Under the pieces are notes generated by a model. The model was not told where the DNA came from and searched no databases. It worked only from the letters and a program-made list of their open reading frames with translations. Shown one piece after another: positions 9,572 to 17,521 of a DNA stretch of 64,000 bases. Positions within the stretch are counted from its first letter, which is position 1. Each line of letters starts with the position of its first letter. Made by a program: the position numbers and the translations under genes. Origin of the DNA: JADFQT01 sp965216025 (GTDB lineage Bacteria; Chloroflexota; Dehalococcoidia; Lucifugimonadales; UBA3495); the NCBI GenBank assembly GCA_965216025.1, contig CBDCEX010000018.1:930001-994000 (forward strand). Reading direction: 5' to 3'.

Positions 9572-11140
9572 ACTCCAAACTTTCATTTGGTCCAATTCCT
9601 CTTCCATAAGTAGGAGTGCCCTCGAGCCTTCAACTCTTTGAATAGCCGCATCTAAGACGGTTCGAAACGCGGGAACCGGCGTTATGGCGCCAACCAGCTT
9701 GCTCCCCATGTCCACGTACACCCGCTCAATCAGTGGGTTTATCAGTTGACGGCGTTCTGACAGGTCAGCTTCTTCCCATAGAGTTGGTAGTTGTTCCAGG
9801 AGTCTTCCTGCCTCTTGCGCAGCATCAACATCCGGTATCACCAGCGAAGCCAGCTGATTTTCCAGGTTCCGCTTTCGCTCGCTGTACTGGTCTCTGGGCA
9901 GGTCGCCTTCCAGGTAGACTTCCCGTAGCCGTCTTATCCGCTCTTCCACTCGCTTCCGTTCCCGCTCCATCCCTTTCACTTCGTCGGCAAGCTGAATCTG
10001 GGCCAGGACCAGGTCCATGTATGATTTGGGGAGGAGGATGGACTCGATGATCCTGCCCATCTGGCCATCGGGGAGGTGGCAGGGAAGGGACCTGCTCCGA
10101 TCCACACAGTAGCCTGCTCCCCTGGAACCGCGATGCTCCCGGTAGTACCGGTTGCCGTTGTTGTAGGTTTGAGCCCACATGGGTAGCCCACAGTGGGCGC
10201 ATCGTATCAGTCCCTTCAGCAGGTAATCCCGCTCCGGTCGGGGATGCAGGGTCCTGCTTCGCCCAGAGTTTTTCGTCAGACAGCTCTGGACCGTATCGAA
10301 GACACTGGTTGAAATCAGAGGTTCATGTACTCCGGGCAGCAGCTGCCCCTTGTGTTTAACCTGCCCAGTGTAGAAGGAGTTGTGCAGGATGCCCCTTACC
10401 GATGCCATGGTAAACAGCCGTGGACCAGCCGATAGATCTCCACTCCCATCCGGGAGTTTCTTGATGTTCCGGGTACGAAAATCCTTTCCGTTTAGCCAAC
10501 TCGCCAGGGTTGGGCAGGTGGAATCCCCACCGGCATATCTGTTGAATAGTTCCTGCACGGCAGGTCCTTCTTCAGGATGAATATGGACACCACCATGGTG
10601 TTCCGGGTTGCAGATGCGCCGTCGCTCCCCACCCACTTTGACCCAACAGGATTCGTAGCCGAATGGAATGGCCCCCAGGTGGAGCCCTTTGTCTATCCTT
10701 CCAGTAATGCCCTTTTCGACATGAACGGAGAGCAGGTCCGAGTATAACTCGCTGTTATTGCCTACGGTGCGACCCATATACTTGCCAATGGGCGTGGACC
10801 AATCTATGGGCTCCGTTATAGAAACCAGGGTCACGTTGTTATTAGCAAGAATGGCTTGGGATTCGATCAGAACCATCTGGTTCCGGGACCACCGGTCTAA
10901 TGTGTGAACCACCACCACATCAAACTCACCTCTGGCGGCATCTTCCAGAAGCTGTTTGAAAACCGGCCTTTTCCGGATGGTGTCCACGGGGGCCGACTTA
11001 CCTTCCTCCCGGTAGACCTTACCCGTGGTCCAGCCTTCCTGAGTTTCACAGTATTGATTGAACGCCCTCTCCTGGGCATGCATGGAATGCCCATCAAGCT
11101 GGGACTCTGAAGAAACCCGTATGTATCCAACCGCTATCAA
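9524..11140 (-). CDS. Large serine recombinase (integrase)
   Basis: The product is 538 residues. The resolvase domain spans about residues 1-150, with catalytic Ser10 in GYIRVSSESQ and LDRWSRN. A recombinase domain spans about 165-265 (GAIPFGY to ILHNSFYTGQVKHKG). A zinc ribbon follows at about 325-370 (CAHCG and two later Cys), then a coiled-coil-rich segment at about 385-440. The last residues, WWRRGRVELPVQKTP, are the antisense translation of the tmRNA T-arm and acceptor end, and the stop lies further inside ssrA. The C-terminus is thus supplied by the attachment site and the host gene. Its likely job is integration and excision at ssrA. Confidence 0.93.
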   Translation of the reverse strand: MIAVGYIRVSSESQLDGHSMHAQERAFNQYCETQEGWTTGKVYREEGKSAPVDTIRKRPVFKQLLEDAARGEFDVVVVHTLDRWSRNQMVLIESQAILANNNVTLVSITEPIDWSTPIGKYMGRTVGNNSELYSDLLSVHVEKGITGRIDKGLHLGAIPFGYESCWVKVGGERRRICNPEHHGGVHIHPEEGPAVQELFNRYAGGDSTCPTLASWLNGKDFRTRNIKKLPDGSGDLSAGPRLFTMASVRGILHNSFYTGQVKHKGQLLPGVHEPLISTSVFDTVQSCLTKNSGRSRTLHPRPERDYLLKGLIRCAHCGLPMWAQTYNNGNRYYREHRGSRGAGYCVDRSRSLPCHLPDGQMGRIIESILLPKSYMDLVLAQIQLADEVKGMERERKRVEERIRRLREVYLEGDLPRDQYSERKRNLENQLASLVIPDVDAAQEAGRLLEQLPTLWEEADLSERRQLINPLIERVYVDMGSKLVGAITPVPAFRTVLDAAIQRVEGSRALLLMEEELDQMKVWSWWRRGRVELPVQKTP

Positions 11141-11142
11141 CT

Positions 11143-11358
11143 TCAGCTACTCGATTCCTTTCCGCTTAGCCTGCGGGTTGCCACCGCTATCACAACTTCA
11201 GCCAAAGGTTTGATGAAGTTGTTGATCTCCAGTTCATCCAATTCTTCTCGACTATCCCTGTCTGGCCGGGGTTCTTCTGTGGCGGCACAGTGTATAGGCT
11301 TCCCTATACTTGTCAACGCCTCCGGACCGGTGGTTTTATTTTTCTTCCTATCTGGCAT
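11143..11358 (-). CDS. Small charged protein upstream of the integrase
   Basis: The product is 71 residues, highly charged (Lys/Arg/Glu/Asp) with a hydrophobic C-terminal helix (FIKPLAEVVIAVATRRL). Its stop lies 2 bases from the integrase start, and it begins just after the resolvase gene ends, so it belongs to the same operon. A recombination directionality factor is a possibility from position only; no helix-turn-helix is evident. Confidence 0.5.
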   Translation of the reverse strand: MPDRKKNKTTGPEALTSIGKPIHCAATEEPRPDRDSREELDELEINNFIKPLAEVVIAVATRRLSGKESSS

Positions 11359-11360
11359 CG

Positions 11361-11978
11361 CTACCCGAGTCCTCCGCTATCGCCAGCATCCAGCAGTCTC
11401 TTCAGGGTGGCGTAGCCGATGCCCAGTTCTTTGGCAGCCTGGCGGCGGGAGATATCGCCGCCGTTAAGGCGCTCCAAAATATCTCCAAAACGTTTCTTGA
11501 AGGCTTTCCGGTCTGTTACCTTGGGACGCCCAATTTGGCGTCCCTGTCGCCGTGCCCGGTCCATTCCCGCCTTGACCCTTTCTCGGATCAACTCCAGCTC
11601 GAATTCGGCCAGCGCAGCCAGCAGATTTAATAGCAACCTGCCCAGGGCGGTGGAAGTGTCGAACCGCTCTCTCAGGCTCTGGAAGCTGACACCAACCATC
11701 TCCCAAGCAGCCAGGGTGTCGTGCATGTGTTTGACGCTCCTGAAAGCCCGGTCCAGCTTGAAGACCAGGACGAGCGTGAACTTGCGCTTGGCCGCGTCAT
11801 CCAGCAACTGCCGCCACTGAACCCGGTGGGCCAGATCGTTGGCCGGTGCCTGGTCCCCGTATTCCCGGTAGACTTCCCAGTCCTGAGCCAACAAGAAGTC
11901 CCGCAGGGGCAAAAGCTGCGTTTCCACATTCTGCTCCTTGTCCGATGTTGACACCCGGGCATAGATGGCGACCTTCAT
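11361..11978 (-). CDS. Small serine resolvase/invertase
   Basis: The product is 205 residues. Catalytic Ser10 lies in AIYARVSTSD. The conserved LVFKLDRAFRS and the long helix with ALAEFELELIRERVKAGM follow. The C-terminal helix-turn-helix is at about 165-200 (ISRRQAAKELGIGYATLKRLL). It belongs to the Tn3-resolvase/Hin size class. It probably resolves multimers or inverts a segment of the element, or helps the large recombinase. It overlaps the preceding zinc-protein gene by one base. Confidence 0.92.
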   Translation of the reverse strand: MKVAIYARVSTSDKEQNVETQLLPLRDFLLAQDWEVYREYGDQAPANDLAHRVQWRQLLDDAAKRKFTLVLVFKLDRAFRSVKHMHDTLAAWEMVGVSFQSLRERFDTSTALGRLLLNLLAALAEFELELIRERVKAGMDRARRQGRQIGRPKVTDRKAFKKRFGDILERLNGGDISRRQAAKELGIGYATLKRLLDAGDSGGLG

Positions 11979-12250
11979 CAGCCGTTAGGCCTTTCCAAAA
12001 TCCTTTTGGAGGGGTTGTCCGGCCTAGGGTTGTCGTCTACGTCATCTGGTCTTTCGGACGATGGTGTCTGGCCATCCAGGGAGTCCAACACTCTACGGAC
12101 GAAGGCCTGGTCGTGAATGAAGGCGCGGAAGTCCCGGGGGTCTCTGGGACAGATCAGGGACAGGGACGCCTTCCCTCTTTTACCTACGCTCGTGATCATC
12201 TTCAGTCCGACTCCGCAAACTGGGCAGCAGATAGTGGGTACGTCACTCAT
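11978..12250 (-). CDS. Small zinc-binding protein
   Basis: The product is 90 residues. The start is the ATG at 12250, which overlaps the stop of the ParB-like gene (ATGA) and follows GGAGGA. The N-terminal half has CCPVCG and a further Cys in SLICPRDP, a probable half or full zinc knuckle, and the C-terminal half is polar and disordered-looking. In phage Mu the mom gene is accompanied by Com, a small zinc protein that activates mom translation. Position in the same operon makes an analogous role possible, but the sequences are not obviously related. Confidence 0.6.
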   Translation of the reverse strand: MSDVPTICCPVCGVGLKMITSVGKRGKASLSLICPRDPRDFRAFIHDQAFVRRVLDSLDGQTPSSERPDDVDDNPRPDNPSKRILERPNG

Positions 12251-12909
12251 GGCCGTTCCTCCTCTTTTATAGGGGACTCTATAGAGGGCTCTCGGTCCAG
12301 GAACCCCAGGCACAAAAGATGGAGGGCGGCTCCCCGCTGTTTGGGACTCTGGTCATTAACTGCAACTAGCGGTATTAGTCGCCGCAAGACTTCCTCGACA
12401 ACTTCCAGTTGAGCATCGGTCAGTTGGAAGGTCAGATGCCGCAGCCGAGCCTTTTGGGTCTGTTCCCATTGCTTAAGGGCCTGGGAGATGGACTGCTCAT
12501 CGATAGCGGTCAGGGCCTGAAGCGACTCCGCCGTTTCTGGCAGCAGCGCCATCACCTCCTCGGGGGACTTGTCCTCCAGGATTTCCCGCATCACTTGGGC
12601 CCTAAGCCCCAGGTTGTCGCTACCGGCGACGTGGTTCAATGCCTGGCCCAGCAACCTGGCTTCGGAGTCGTCGGCTTCCACCACCACACATAGAGCGGTG
12701 GTCATACCCAGCTCTCTGAGCATGCTCAAGCGCTGCGCGCCTCCGATGGTTTCATACCGGTTGTCGCCAACGTTTCTCACTACCAACGGCACCACCAGGT
12801 CGAACCTCCGGACTGAGTGCCGGAGTTGGCTCAGCATGTCCGTGTCCATCTCGTTGGGATTCCACTGGGCGGCAATTATTGAGTTCATGGGAAGGTCTAC
12901 TATTTCCAT
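12247..12909 (-). CDS. ParB/sulfiredoxin-fold protein
   Basis: The product is 220 residues. The N-terminal ParB-like domain (about 1-90) has IIAAQWNPNEM, LVVPLVVRNVG and the nucleotide-binding-type motif GGAQRLSMLRELG. The rest is helical, with no clear helix-turn-helix. It starts within the stop codon of the Mom-like gene (TGATG), so the two were translationally coupled. ParB-fold proteins linked to phage DNA-modification genes are known from comparative genomics. Here it may act with Mom on DNA, or serve partitioning. Confidence 0.75.
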   Translation of the reverse strand: MEIVDLPMNSIIAAQWNPNEMDTDMLSQLRHSVRRFDLVVPLVVRNVGDNRYETIGGAQRLSMLRELGMTTALCVVVEADDSEARLLGQALNHVAGSDNLGLRAQVMREILEDKSPEEVMALLPETAESLQALTAIDEQSISQALKQWEQTQKARLRHLTFQLTDAQLEVVEEVLRRLIPLVAVNDQSPKQRGAALHLLCLGFLDREPSIESPIKEEERP

Positions 12910-13384
12910 CACCTGTCTCCTTGCTTTGGATATGGGATTACCGAACGGGTCAACCTGTCCCGCCAGGATGGGTCGATCAGAGCGACATAGATATGCTCGG
13001 GTAACTGGTTTACCAGTTCAACTTCCACTCCGTATGACGCGAAGTGCTTGCGGCTGTGAGTGCCGTACCGGTGGCTCAGGCTCCGGCTGTGGTGGATACT
13101 GCCATCGGGGAGCTGGTACAACGGCATCGCTGTGCTCTCTCCCAGATAGAGAAACCCGGCGGCCCGGTAGATCGTTCCGGTGTGACCGGCTGCCGGGTCG
13201 CTATAAGCCACCAACGCCTTCAGGGTGCTCTGCTCCCTTCTCAGTTTCCGCAGGATGAACCCCAGGGTGCGGCTCTCCGAGTTGCGGCCCAGCCGGTCGT
13301 CGAGCCACAGCCTGGCCAGGCAGATGACCTCCTGCCTTTCGGCCCCTTGGAACAGCCGGTGCAGATTGGTTGGACCGACGCCTA
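12909..13384 (-). pseudogene. Mom-like DNA-modification acyltransferase, C-terminal part (split by IS630)
   Basis: This is the downstream piece of a gene cut by IS630-A. It continues in frame from the N-terminal piece at 14614-14745 when the IS and one TA are removed (LLGVAV-LGVGPTNLHRLF). It shows the GNAT-like core VAYSDPAAGHTGTIYRAAGF and a C-terminal end RSVIPYPK, features shared with phage Mom proteins that modify adenine in DNA. The reconstructed protein is about 200 residues, the usual size. No start codon belongs to this piece, so it is probably not translated. Mom assignment is from remembered family patterns. Confidence 0.75.
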
Positions 13385-14613
13385 AACCAAAGCTAAGGTG
13401 AAACCTACATAAAGCGAACCCGAAGAGGAGTTGCGATATTCTGTAAAAGAAGTCGAGTGGCGGTGGTGGAAGGGATGAAGGAAATAGTGCAACTCATGGA
13501 AGAGTGGCAACTCAATGTAGGTGACTTACGGGAAAGGATGTATCGAGCGCCAACACCTCGAGAGCGAGAGCGATGGCACGGGCTATGGTTGTTGGCCCAA
13601 GGGTGGTCGGCTATCCAGGTGGCTGAGGCTTTGGACAGAGAGCCTCATACCATTGGAAACTGGCTGTCCAGTTTTCGCCGGGCCGGGGCCTAGGGTTTGG
13701 TCTTTGAACAGACTCGGGGTTCCCCCCCGTCTTGAACTGGGGTCAACAGAACCAACTGAAGTCTGCGGTGCAAAATCCGCCTGGAGAGGCGGGAGTTGAA
13801 TTGTCCAACTGGAATTGGAAAGTAGTGAGGCAATTTCTCAAGCAGAGCTTTGACCTGGGGCTGAGTCGAAGCAGTTGCTTGAACTACCTCCATCGGTTGG
13901 GCTTCGTGCTGAAGCGACCCAAGAAACGCCTCCTGAAAGCCAAGGATGAAGCGCGGAAAGCCTTCGTCCTCCAGTACAGCCAAATCCGAGAGGAGGCCCA
14001 AGAGAGTGGGGCCAAAATCTTCTTCGTAGACGAAGCCCACTTTCGGGCCGATGCCGATCTGAGGGGGAAATGGGTGCTCAAGGGAGAGCCGGCGCTGGTG
14101 GACTCTACCAGTCCTCGGTGGGGAGAGAAGGCCTGCTACTACTCGGGAGTTTGCTTGGAGGCTGGGGAGGTGGAAGCCATGGAAATAGCCGGCAACAGCA
14201 ATGCCGAGACCTCCACCGCCTTTTTACGGCAGCTAAGAGAAAAACATCCTGGACCTCTGGTAGTGATTTGGGACAATGGGCCAGCCCACCGAGGAGAAGC
14301 GATTCGCAGCTATTTGACCACCCCTGACTTGCAGCTGAGGCTGGTGGCCTTACCGGCCTACAGCCCAGACTTCAATGCCGACGAAGCCGTCTGGGACTGG
14401 GCCAGGGAAGAGGTCACGGCCAACGAATGCCTGGGAACAAAAGCCCAAGTCCAAGAGAAGATGAATGCATTCTTCGGCGGACTAGCTCACCGTAAGGATG
14501 AAGTGAAACATCGCTGCCGAACCCTGTTACAAGCTCGAGCCGATGCATTGATTTTTACACCTTCCCTACCTTTGCCATCGCTGCAAAATGTAGTTCCCAC
14601 CTTGGCTTTGGTT
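13385..14613 (+). mobile_element. IS630-family element (type A), complete, inserted in the Mom-like gene
   Basis: The element is 1229 bp. Ends AACCAAAGCTAAGGTG and CACCTTGGCTTTGGTT (imperfect inverted repeats) are flanked by duplicated TA (13383-13384 and 14614-14615) within an original CTAG. Removing it restores an open frame on the opposite strand, so the insertion point is exact. It is oriented against the interrupted gene. Confidence 0.95.
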
Positions 14614-14616
14614 TAG
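13457..14616 (+). pseudogene. IS630-A transposase, orfA with nonsense codon plus intact orfB
   Basis: The first frame (from 13457) encodes the helix-turn-helix part and stops early at TAG after FRRAGA; the copy at 57417 has CAA there. The second frame (13732-14616, 294 residues) carries the catalytic DDE part with VDEAHF, WDNGPAH and DEAVWDW. In the intact copy the two are joined by a -1 slip on a C-rich run; the same run is present here near 13726-13732. This copy is probably dead for lack of the DNA-binding part. Confidence 0.85.
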
Positions 14617-14745
14617 GACGGCAACTCCAAGCAGCAGATTGCCTACGAAGACTCCGAAGTTGAGTAACGCGCCGCCGGGGTAGCTATGCAGGTAATGCTT
14701 GGCCTCACACACCTGCCTGGCTGTTCTTGCCGAAACTGGCTTCAC
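14614..14745 (-). pseudogene. Mom-like DNA-modification protein, N-terminal part
   Basis: This is the first 40-odd codons of the gene continued at 12909-13384. The likely start is GTG at 14745, with AAGGAA 6 bases upstream. The product begins VKPVSARTARQVCEAKHYLHS, followed by LLNFGVFVGNLLLGVAV. The helix plus His-Tyr and the Phe-Gly-Val strand are the usual Mom N-terminus. The open frame extends further upstream through the tRNA-like gene, but that part looks non-coding. Confidence 0.7.
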
Positions 14746-14776
14746 CGTCAGTTCCTTCGCACCAAACCGGGGAACT

Positions 14777-14852
14777 TGGAGCGCCGCGCTGGGACTCGAA
14801 CCCGCTCCTGCCTCCTGGGGGGAGGCCGTGCTTCCCGTTACACCAGCGGCGC
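14777..14852 (-). tRNA. tRNA-Gly(CCC)-like gene, atypical
   Basis: The acceptor GCGCCGC (5' end at 14852) pairs with GCGGCGC, followed by T and an encoded CCA. The D-stem GTGT/GCAC and the anticodon stem GCCTC/GAGGC surround loop CCCCCAG, giving anticodon CCC. Position 33 is C instead of the near-universal U, and C32-G38 can pair and shrink the loop. The T-stem needs a bulged A (GC-GGG/CCC-A-GC) around TTCGAGT. It may be a decaying tRNA carried by the element, an element-specific tRNA, or a tRNA mimic. It lies just upstream of the Mom-like gene. Confidence 0.6.
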
Positions 14853-15050
14853 TCATGATTGCACCTGCCCGTATTCCTGCTTCAGTCGGATTTCCTCGGC
14901 GTCCAAATGGCTTACCCTTTGGCCCGCCATCGCCGCGGTTGATCCTTGGAGGGTGCCCGGAAACTCGGGAATCCAGACAGTTCGAGCCCTGCTTCCCCGG
15001 GCTGAGATATTCCAGCTTCCCGCTGAAACAAATGCCGTTTCGTGCGCCAT
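14853..15050 (-). CDS. Possible small protein, unknown
   Basis: A 65-residue frame starts at ATG 15050, with GGAGGG 5 bases upstream, and ends exactly where the tRNA-like gene begins. The C-terminal third (SHLDAEEIRLKQEYGQVQ) looks like a natural amphipathic helix; the rest is less convincing. A second overlapping frame also has a start next to the same ribosome site (ATG at 15054). Treat as tentative. Confidence 0.3.
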   Translation of the reverse strand: MAHETAFVSAGSWNISARGSRARTVWIPEFPGTLQGSTAAMAGQRVSHLDAEEIRLKQEYGQVQS

Positions 15051-15071
15051 GCATCCCTCCAAACAACTGAA

Positions 15072-15101
15072 AAGCTCGGTAGTCAAGTCACTACCGAGCT
15101 T
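15072..15101 (-). terminator. Hairpin terminator
   Basis: The 12-bp perfect arms AAGCTCGGTAGT / ACTACCGAGCTT (15072-15083, 15090-15101) surround a 6-base loop, followed on the minus strand by TTTT. It lies just after the end of the 15134-16021 gene and would end its transcript before the tRNA-Mom operon. Confidence 0.65.
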
Positions 15102-15133
15102 AGTTGACGATTAACGAAGTTAATAGGAGGGTC

Positions 15134-16021
15134 TTAGAGCATCGTTTTCCACTGCCGAAGCACCCCCCCTTTTCGAGGTCGGCCCCTGGGCAGCTTAGCC
15201 CTTAAGATGCGATTTGCGTCTTTGATCTGCTCCTGTACCCAGCTCTCCGGAAATTCACCGTTGTCGATGCGGCCCTCATTTGACCCCAGAGATTGAGTGA
15301 CCTTGAAAATAGTTTTGCCATGGACCTTGTTCAGGACCCAAAGGTGGATACGCTGCCTCAATCCCTGGAAGGGTTCCGCACCAGAAAAGTAATGGCGGCG
15401 CAAGGGAGCCACTTTCCGCTCCATTCGACCGCGAATTCGTCCAGGAGTTTCTCTGGCAAGACCGGCGGGACTTAGTTCGGTCAGAGTTCTTAAAATGCCT
15501 TGTTCCAAATATTCCTTAAATGGGCCTGAGGTGTCGGCGAAAATGGCCTCATCCATGCGCCATCCGAATACTCCCATATCCCAGGCGATTATTGCCTCGG
15601 TCAGGCCGGGCACTCCCAGAGGAGCTACCAAGTATTCCAGGGTCGTGCGGTAGGACACGGAACCGTGCCAATCAATCTGCTCTCCCAGCTCCAGGCTCGC
15701 CTTGTCGGCGCTGGCGACAAGATAATCTACCAGTATGCGCGCCTCCTCTATTGCCTCTTCACTATGCATCCGCCAGGCCTCGCTCTCCGAGGTTATGGCG
15801 ATGAATGCCTCACGGCCTTCTGGAGACGTTCGGGTCATACGGTCGGCGAAGTCCTTTGGGATGGCCTGCATCGCTCTAGACTGTCGCTGTAATGCTGGCC
15901 ACCACAGGGCGACAAACTCCCCAATCTGGAATAACTCCCAAACCAGGAAGATCTTGCCTATAAGGTGGTCTATTTCCGAAATATCCTGGTGCTCCAACGG
16001 ATTAACCTTGGTGCCTACCAT
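15134..16021 (-). CDS. Unknown element protein
   Basis: The product is 295 residues. The start is ATG 16021, with GTGGAG about 8 bases upstream. It is mostly alpha-helical and rich in Trp, Arg and Glu, with a very basic C-terminal end (RILRAKLPRGRPRKGG). The RGRPRKGG stretch is an AT-hook-like nucleic-acid-binding tail. No catalytic motif is recognised. Its place between the ATPase/HTH genes and the tRNA suggests an element-specific function such as replication or DNA packaging, but nothing in the sequence proves it. Confidence 0.6.
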   Translation of the reverse strand: MVGTKVNPLEHQDISEIDHLIGKIFLVWELFQIGEFVALWWPALQRQSRAMQAIPKDFADRMTRTSPEGREAFIAITSESEAWRMHSEEAIEEARILVDYLVASADKASLELGEQIDWHGSVSYRTTLEYLVAPLGVPGLTEAIIAWDMGVFGWRMDEAIFADTSGPFKEYLEQGILRTLTELSPAGLARETPGRIRGRMERKVAPLRRHYFSGAEPFQGLRQRIHLWVLNKVHGKTIFKVTQSLGSNEGRIDNGEFPESWVQEQIKDANRILRAKLPRGRPRKGGVLRQWKTML

Positions 16022-16275
16022 ATGCAGAACTCCACGAAGGGAGCGTTACGGTCGTAGTCTTGACCCACTCCGCTAATTCCAGTTTAACGACGTTGGTTTC
16101 GACTCAGGATGGGATTAGGTACCGAGTTAAACCGGGTTTGTCTACAGCGCGGTGGCGATGTTCAAGAAGTGAGTCAGCGCTCCCGAGGGGAAGGGGCGAG
16201 AGGATTCTTCTAAGGGCAATCCACCCGAAGCTGGACTAGGCAGCCCGGAGACCTTTCCGCCATCCAAATAGGATT

Positions 16276-16479
16276 TCAGGGCTTTTCCGATTTGTAGGGA
16301 TACCCCTTAATGTAGTTGGCAACAGTAGCTTTTGAGACCCCTAGCCGCTGGGCGATCTGGCTGTAGGATAGGTCCTGGTCCCGCAGTTTCCGGGCCATCT
16401 CAGCCCTTTCTTCGGGGGTCAGGCTCCTGGCAGTTCTGGAAGCCGCTGGAGCTTGTTGTCCCGCATAGAGCTTGCTCAA
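16276..16479 (-). CDS. Small helix-turn-helix protein
   Basis: The product is 67 residues, with a TTG start at 16479 preceded by GGAG. The helix-turn-helix at about 30-58 is MARKLRDQDLSYSQIAQRLG followed by VSKATVANYIKG, the recognition type seen in resolvase tails and small phage regulators. It overlaps the 3' end of the ATPase gene by 80 bases in another frame, so it is probably co-translated. It could bind the repeated heptamers at 17435-17521. Confidence 0.6.
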   Translation of the reverse strand: MSKLYAGQQAPAASRTARSLTPEERAEMARKLRDQDLSYSQIAQRLGVSKATVANYIKGYPYKSEKP

Positions 16480-17377
16480 GGTTTCTCCAAAAGCTGGCTA
16501 GTTGACCTTCCAGCAGTCCCAGAAAGCCGGCGTCCGGCGAGTACACGTAGGACCACTTTTGCTTGTCCTCCGAAATACCGCTGAACGCCTTCGCAGCTTC
16601 TGCCACCAATTTCTTCAATACCGGACGTTCGAACTCGGGTTGAAGCATTCCCGGTTCCTTGAAGACAACCACGCTGGCAGCGCTGGCTATGTTCTTGTCC
16701 AGCTGCCGGGCTTCTTGGGTCACGAAAATCAGGACCTGCTCCCTCTGTCGAGACAGGTTCAGGGCCTGGGACATGGCCTTGCTTTCCTGGGCCATGCTTT
16801 CCCGGGCGTGGTAGGTCAGATAGGCCTCGTCGATGATGGCGATGGTCTTGTTGGGTAGGTCCTCCAGGGTCGGGGCCATGCCGATCCAGTCGGGCAACAG
16901 CTGTCTGGCCGTCGCCGGTGCTCCAACCACGTATGGGGACAGCGGGTAGCGGAAAAGTTCCAGCAGCCGGTAGGCCAGTGCCGACTTCCCCCCGTCCCGT
17001 TTGCCCAGGACCAGCACCACCGCCGGCGGCATGATAACCTCCCTCCATCGGGCGTCGGTCTCCACCTCCGGAAGGGGCGCCACCACACTGGGGATCCCCA
17101 CGGCGGAAGGTTGGTAGTCGGGGAAGTGTTTCCGTAGGGCCTCCTCCATCCACTGAGGAGGGGGAGGCATAGGAGCGGGCTGAGGTTCCAACTCCGGAAC
17201 GGGAGGGAGAGCAAGCTGTTGTCGCTGTTGCCCTAAGGCTATCGCCACCTGCTCCACGGTCATTAAGGTCGCTTCCAGTATTTCAACTGCTTTCCGCTTC
17301 CCCTCCGGGCCGAGGGAGTTCCAGGCACCTAATGCGGCCAGACCGCCCAGAATGATTTTGCCCCAGGGATTGTTCAT
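16400..17377 (-). CDS. Membrane-anchored P-loop ATPase, Zot/packaging-type
   Basis: The product is 325 residues. The start is ATG 17377, chosen for TAAGGAG 8-9 bases upstream; an earlier in-frame start lacks a site. A hydrophobic segment at about 8-20 (KIILGGLAALGAW) may be a membrane anchor, and a Pro-rich linker at about 58-75 follows. The ATPase domain has Walker A GKRDGGKS (about 125-132), Walker B IAIIDEAY (about 179-186) and a conserved Arg/Gln segment (NLSRQREQVLIFVTQEAR). The arrangement resembles Zot-like (filamentous phage pI) or viral DNA-packaging ATPases. It may drive export or packaging of element DNA. Confidence 0.75.
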   Translation of the reverse strand: MNNPWGKIILGGLAALGAWNSLGPEGKRKAVEILEATLMTVEQVAIALGQQRQQLALPPVPELEPQPAPMPPPPQWMEEALRKHFPDYQPSAVGIPSVVAPLPEVETDARWREVIMPPAVVLVLGKRDGGKSALAYRLLELFRYPLSPYVVGAPATARQLLPDWIGMAPTLEDLPNKTIAIIDEAYLTYHARESMAQESKAMSQALNLSRQREQVLIFVTQEARQLDKNIASAASVVVFKEPGMLQPEFERPVLKKLVAEAAKAFSGISEDKQKWSYVYSPDAGFLGLLEGQLASFWRNLEQALCGTTSSSGFQNCQEPDPRRKG

Positions 17378-17434
17378 GATTGAGCTCCTTACTTTTTTTA
17401 AGAGTAGGAGCAGGGTAGGGAGTAGGGGGCTAAA

Positions 17435-17521
17435 GTTCAACCCTGTTCAACGGTAGCCAGAGTTGAACGTTGAACGGGTCAACGGGGTTCAATTAAACGG
17501 TGGAGGCAAGGACGATTGAAC
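17435..17521. repeat. Cluster of GTTCAAC/GTTGAAC heptamers
   Basis: At least six copies lie in 87 bases: GTTCAAC at 17435 and 17445, GTTGAAC at 17462 and 17469 (head to tail), plus GTCAAC, GTTCAA and ATTGAAC variants at 17478, 17487 and 17515. They lie just upstream of the ATPase gene. They could be operators for the HTH or ParB-like protein, or iterons of a replication origin. Confidence 0.6.
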
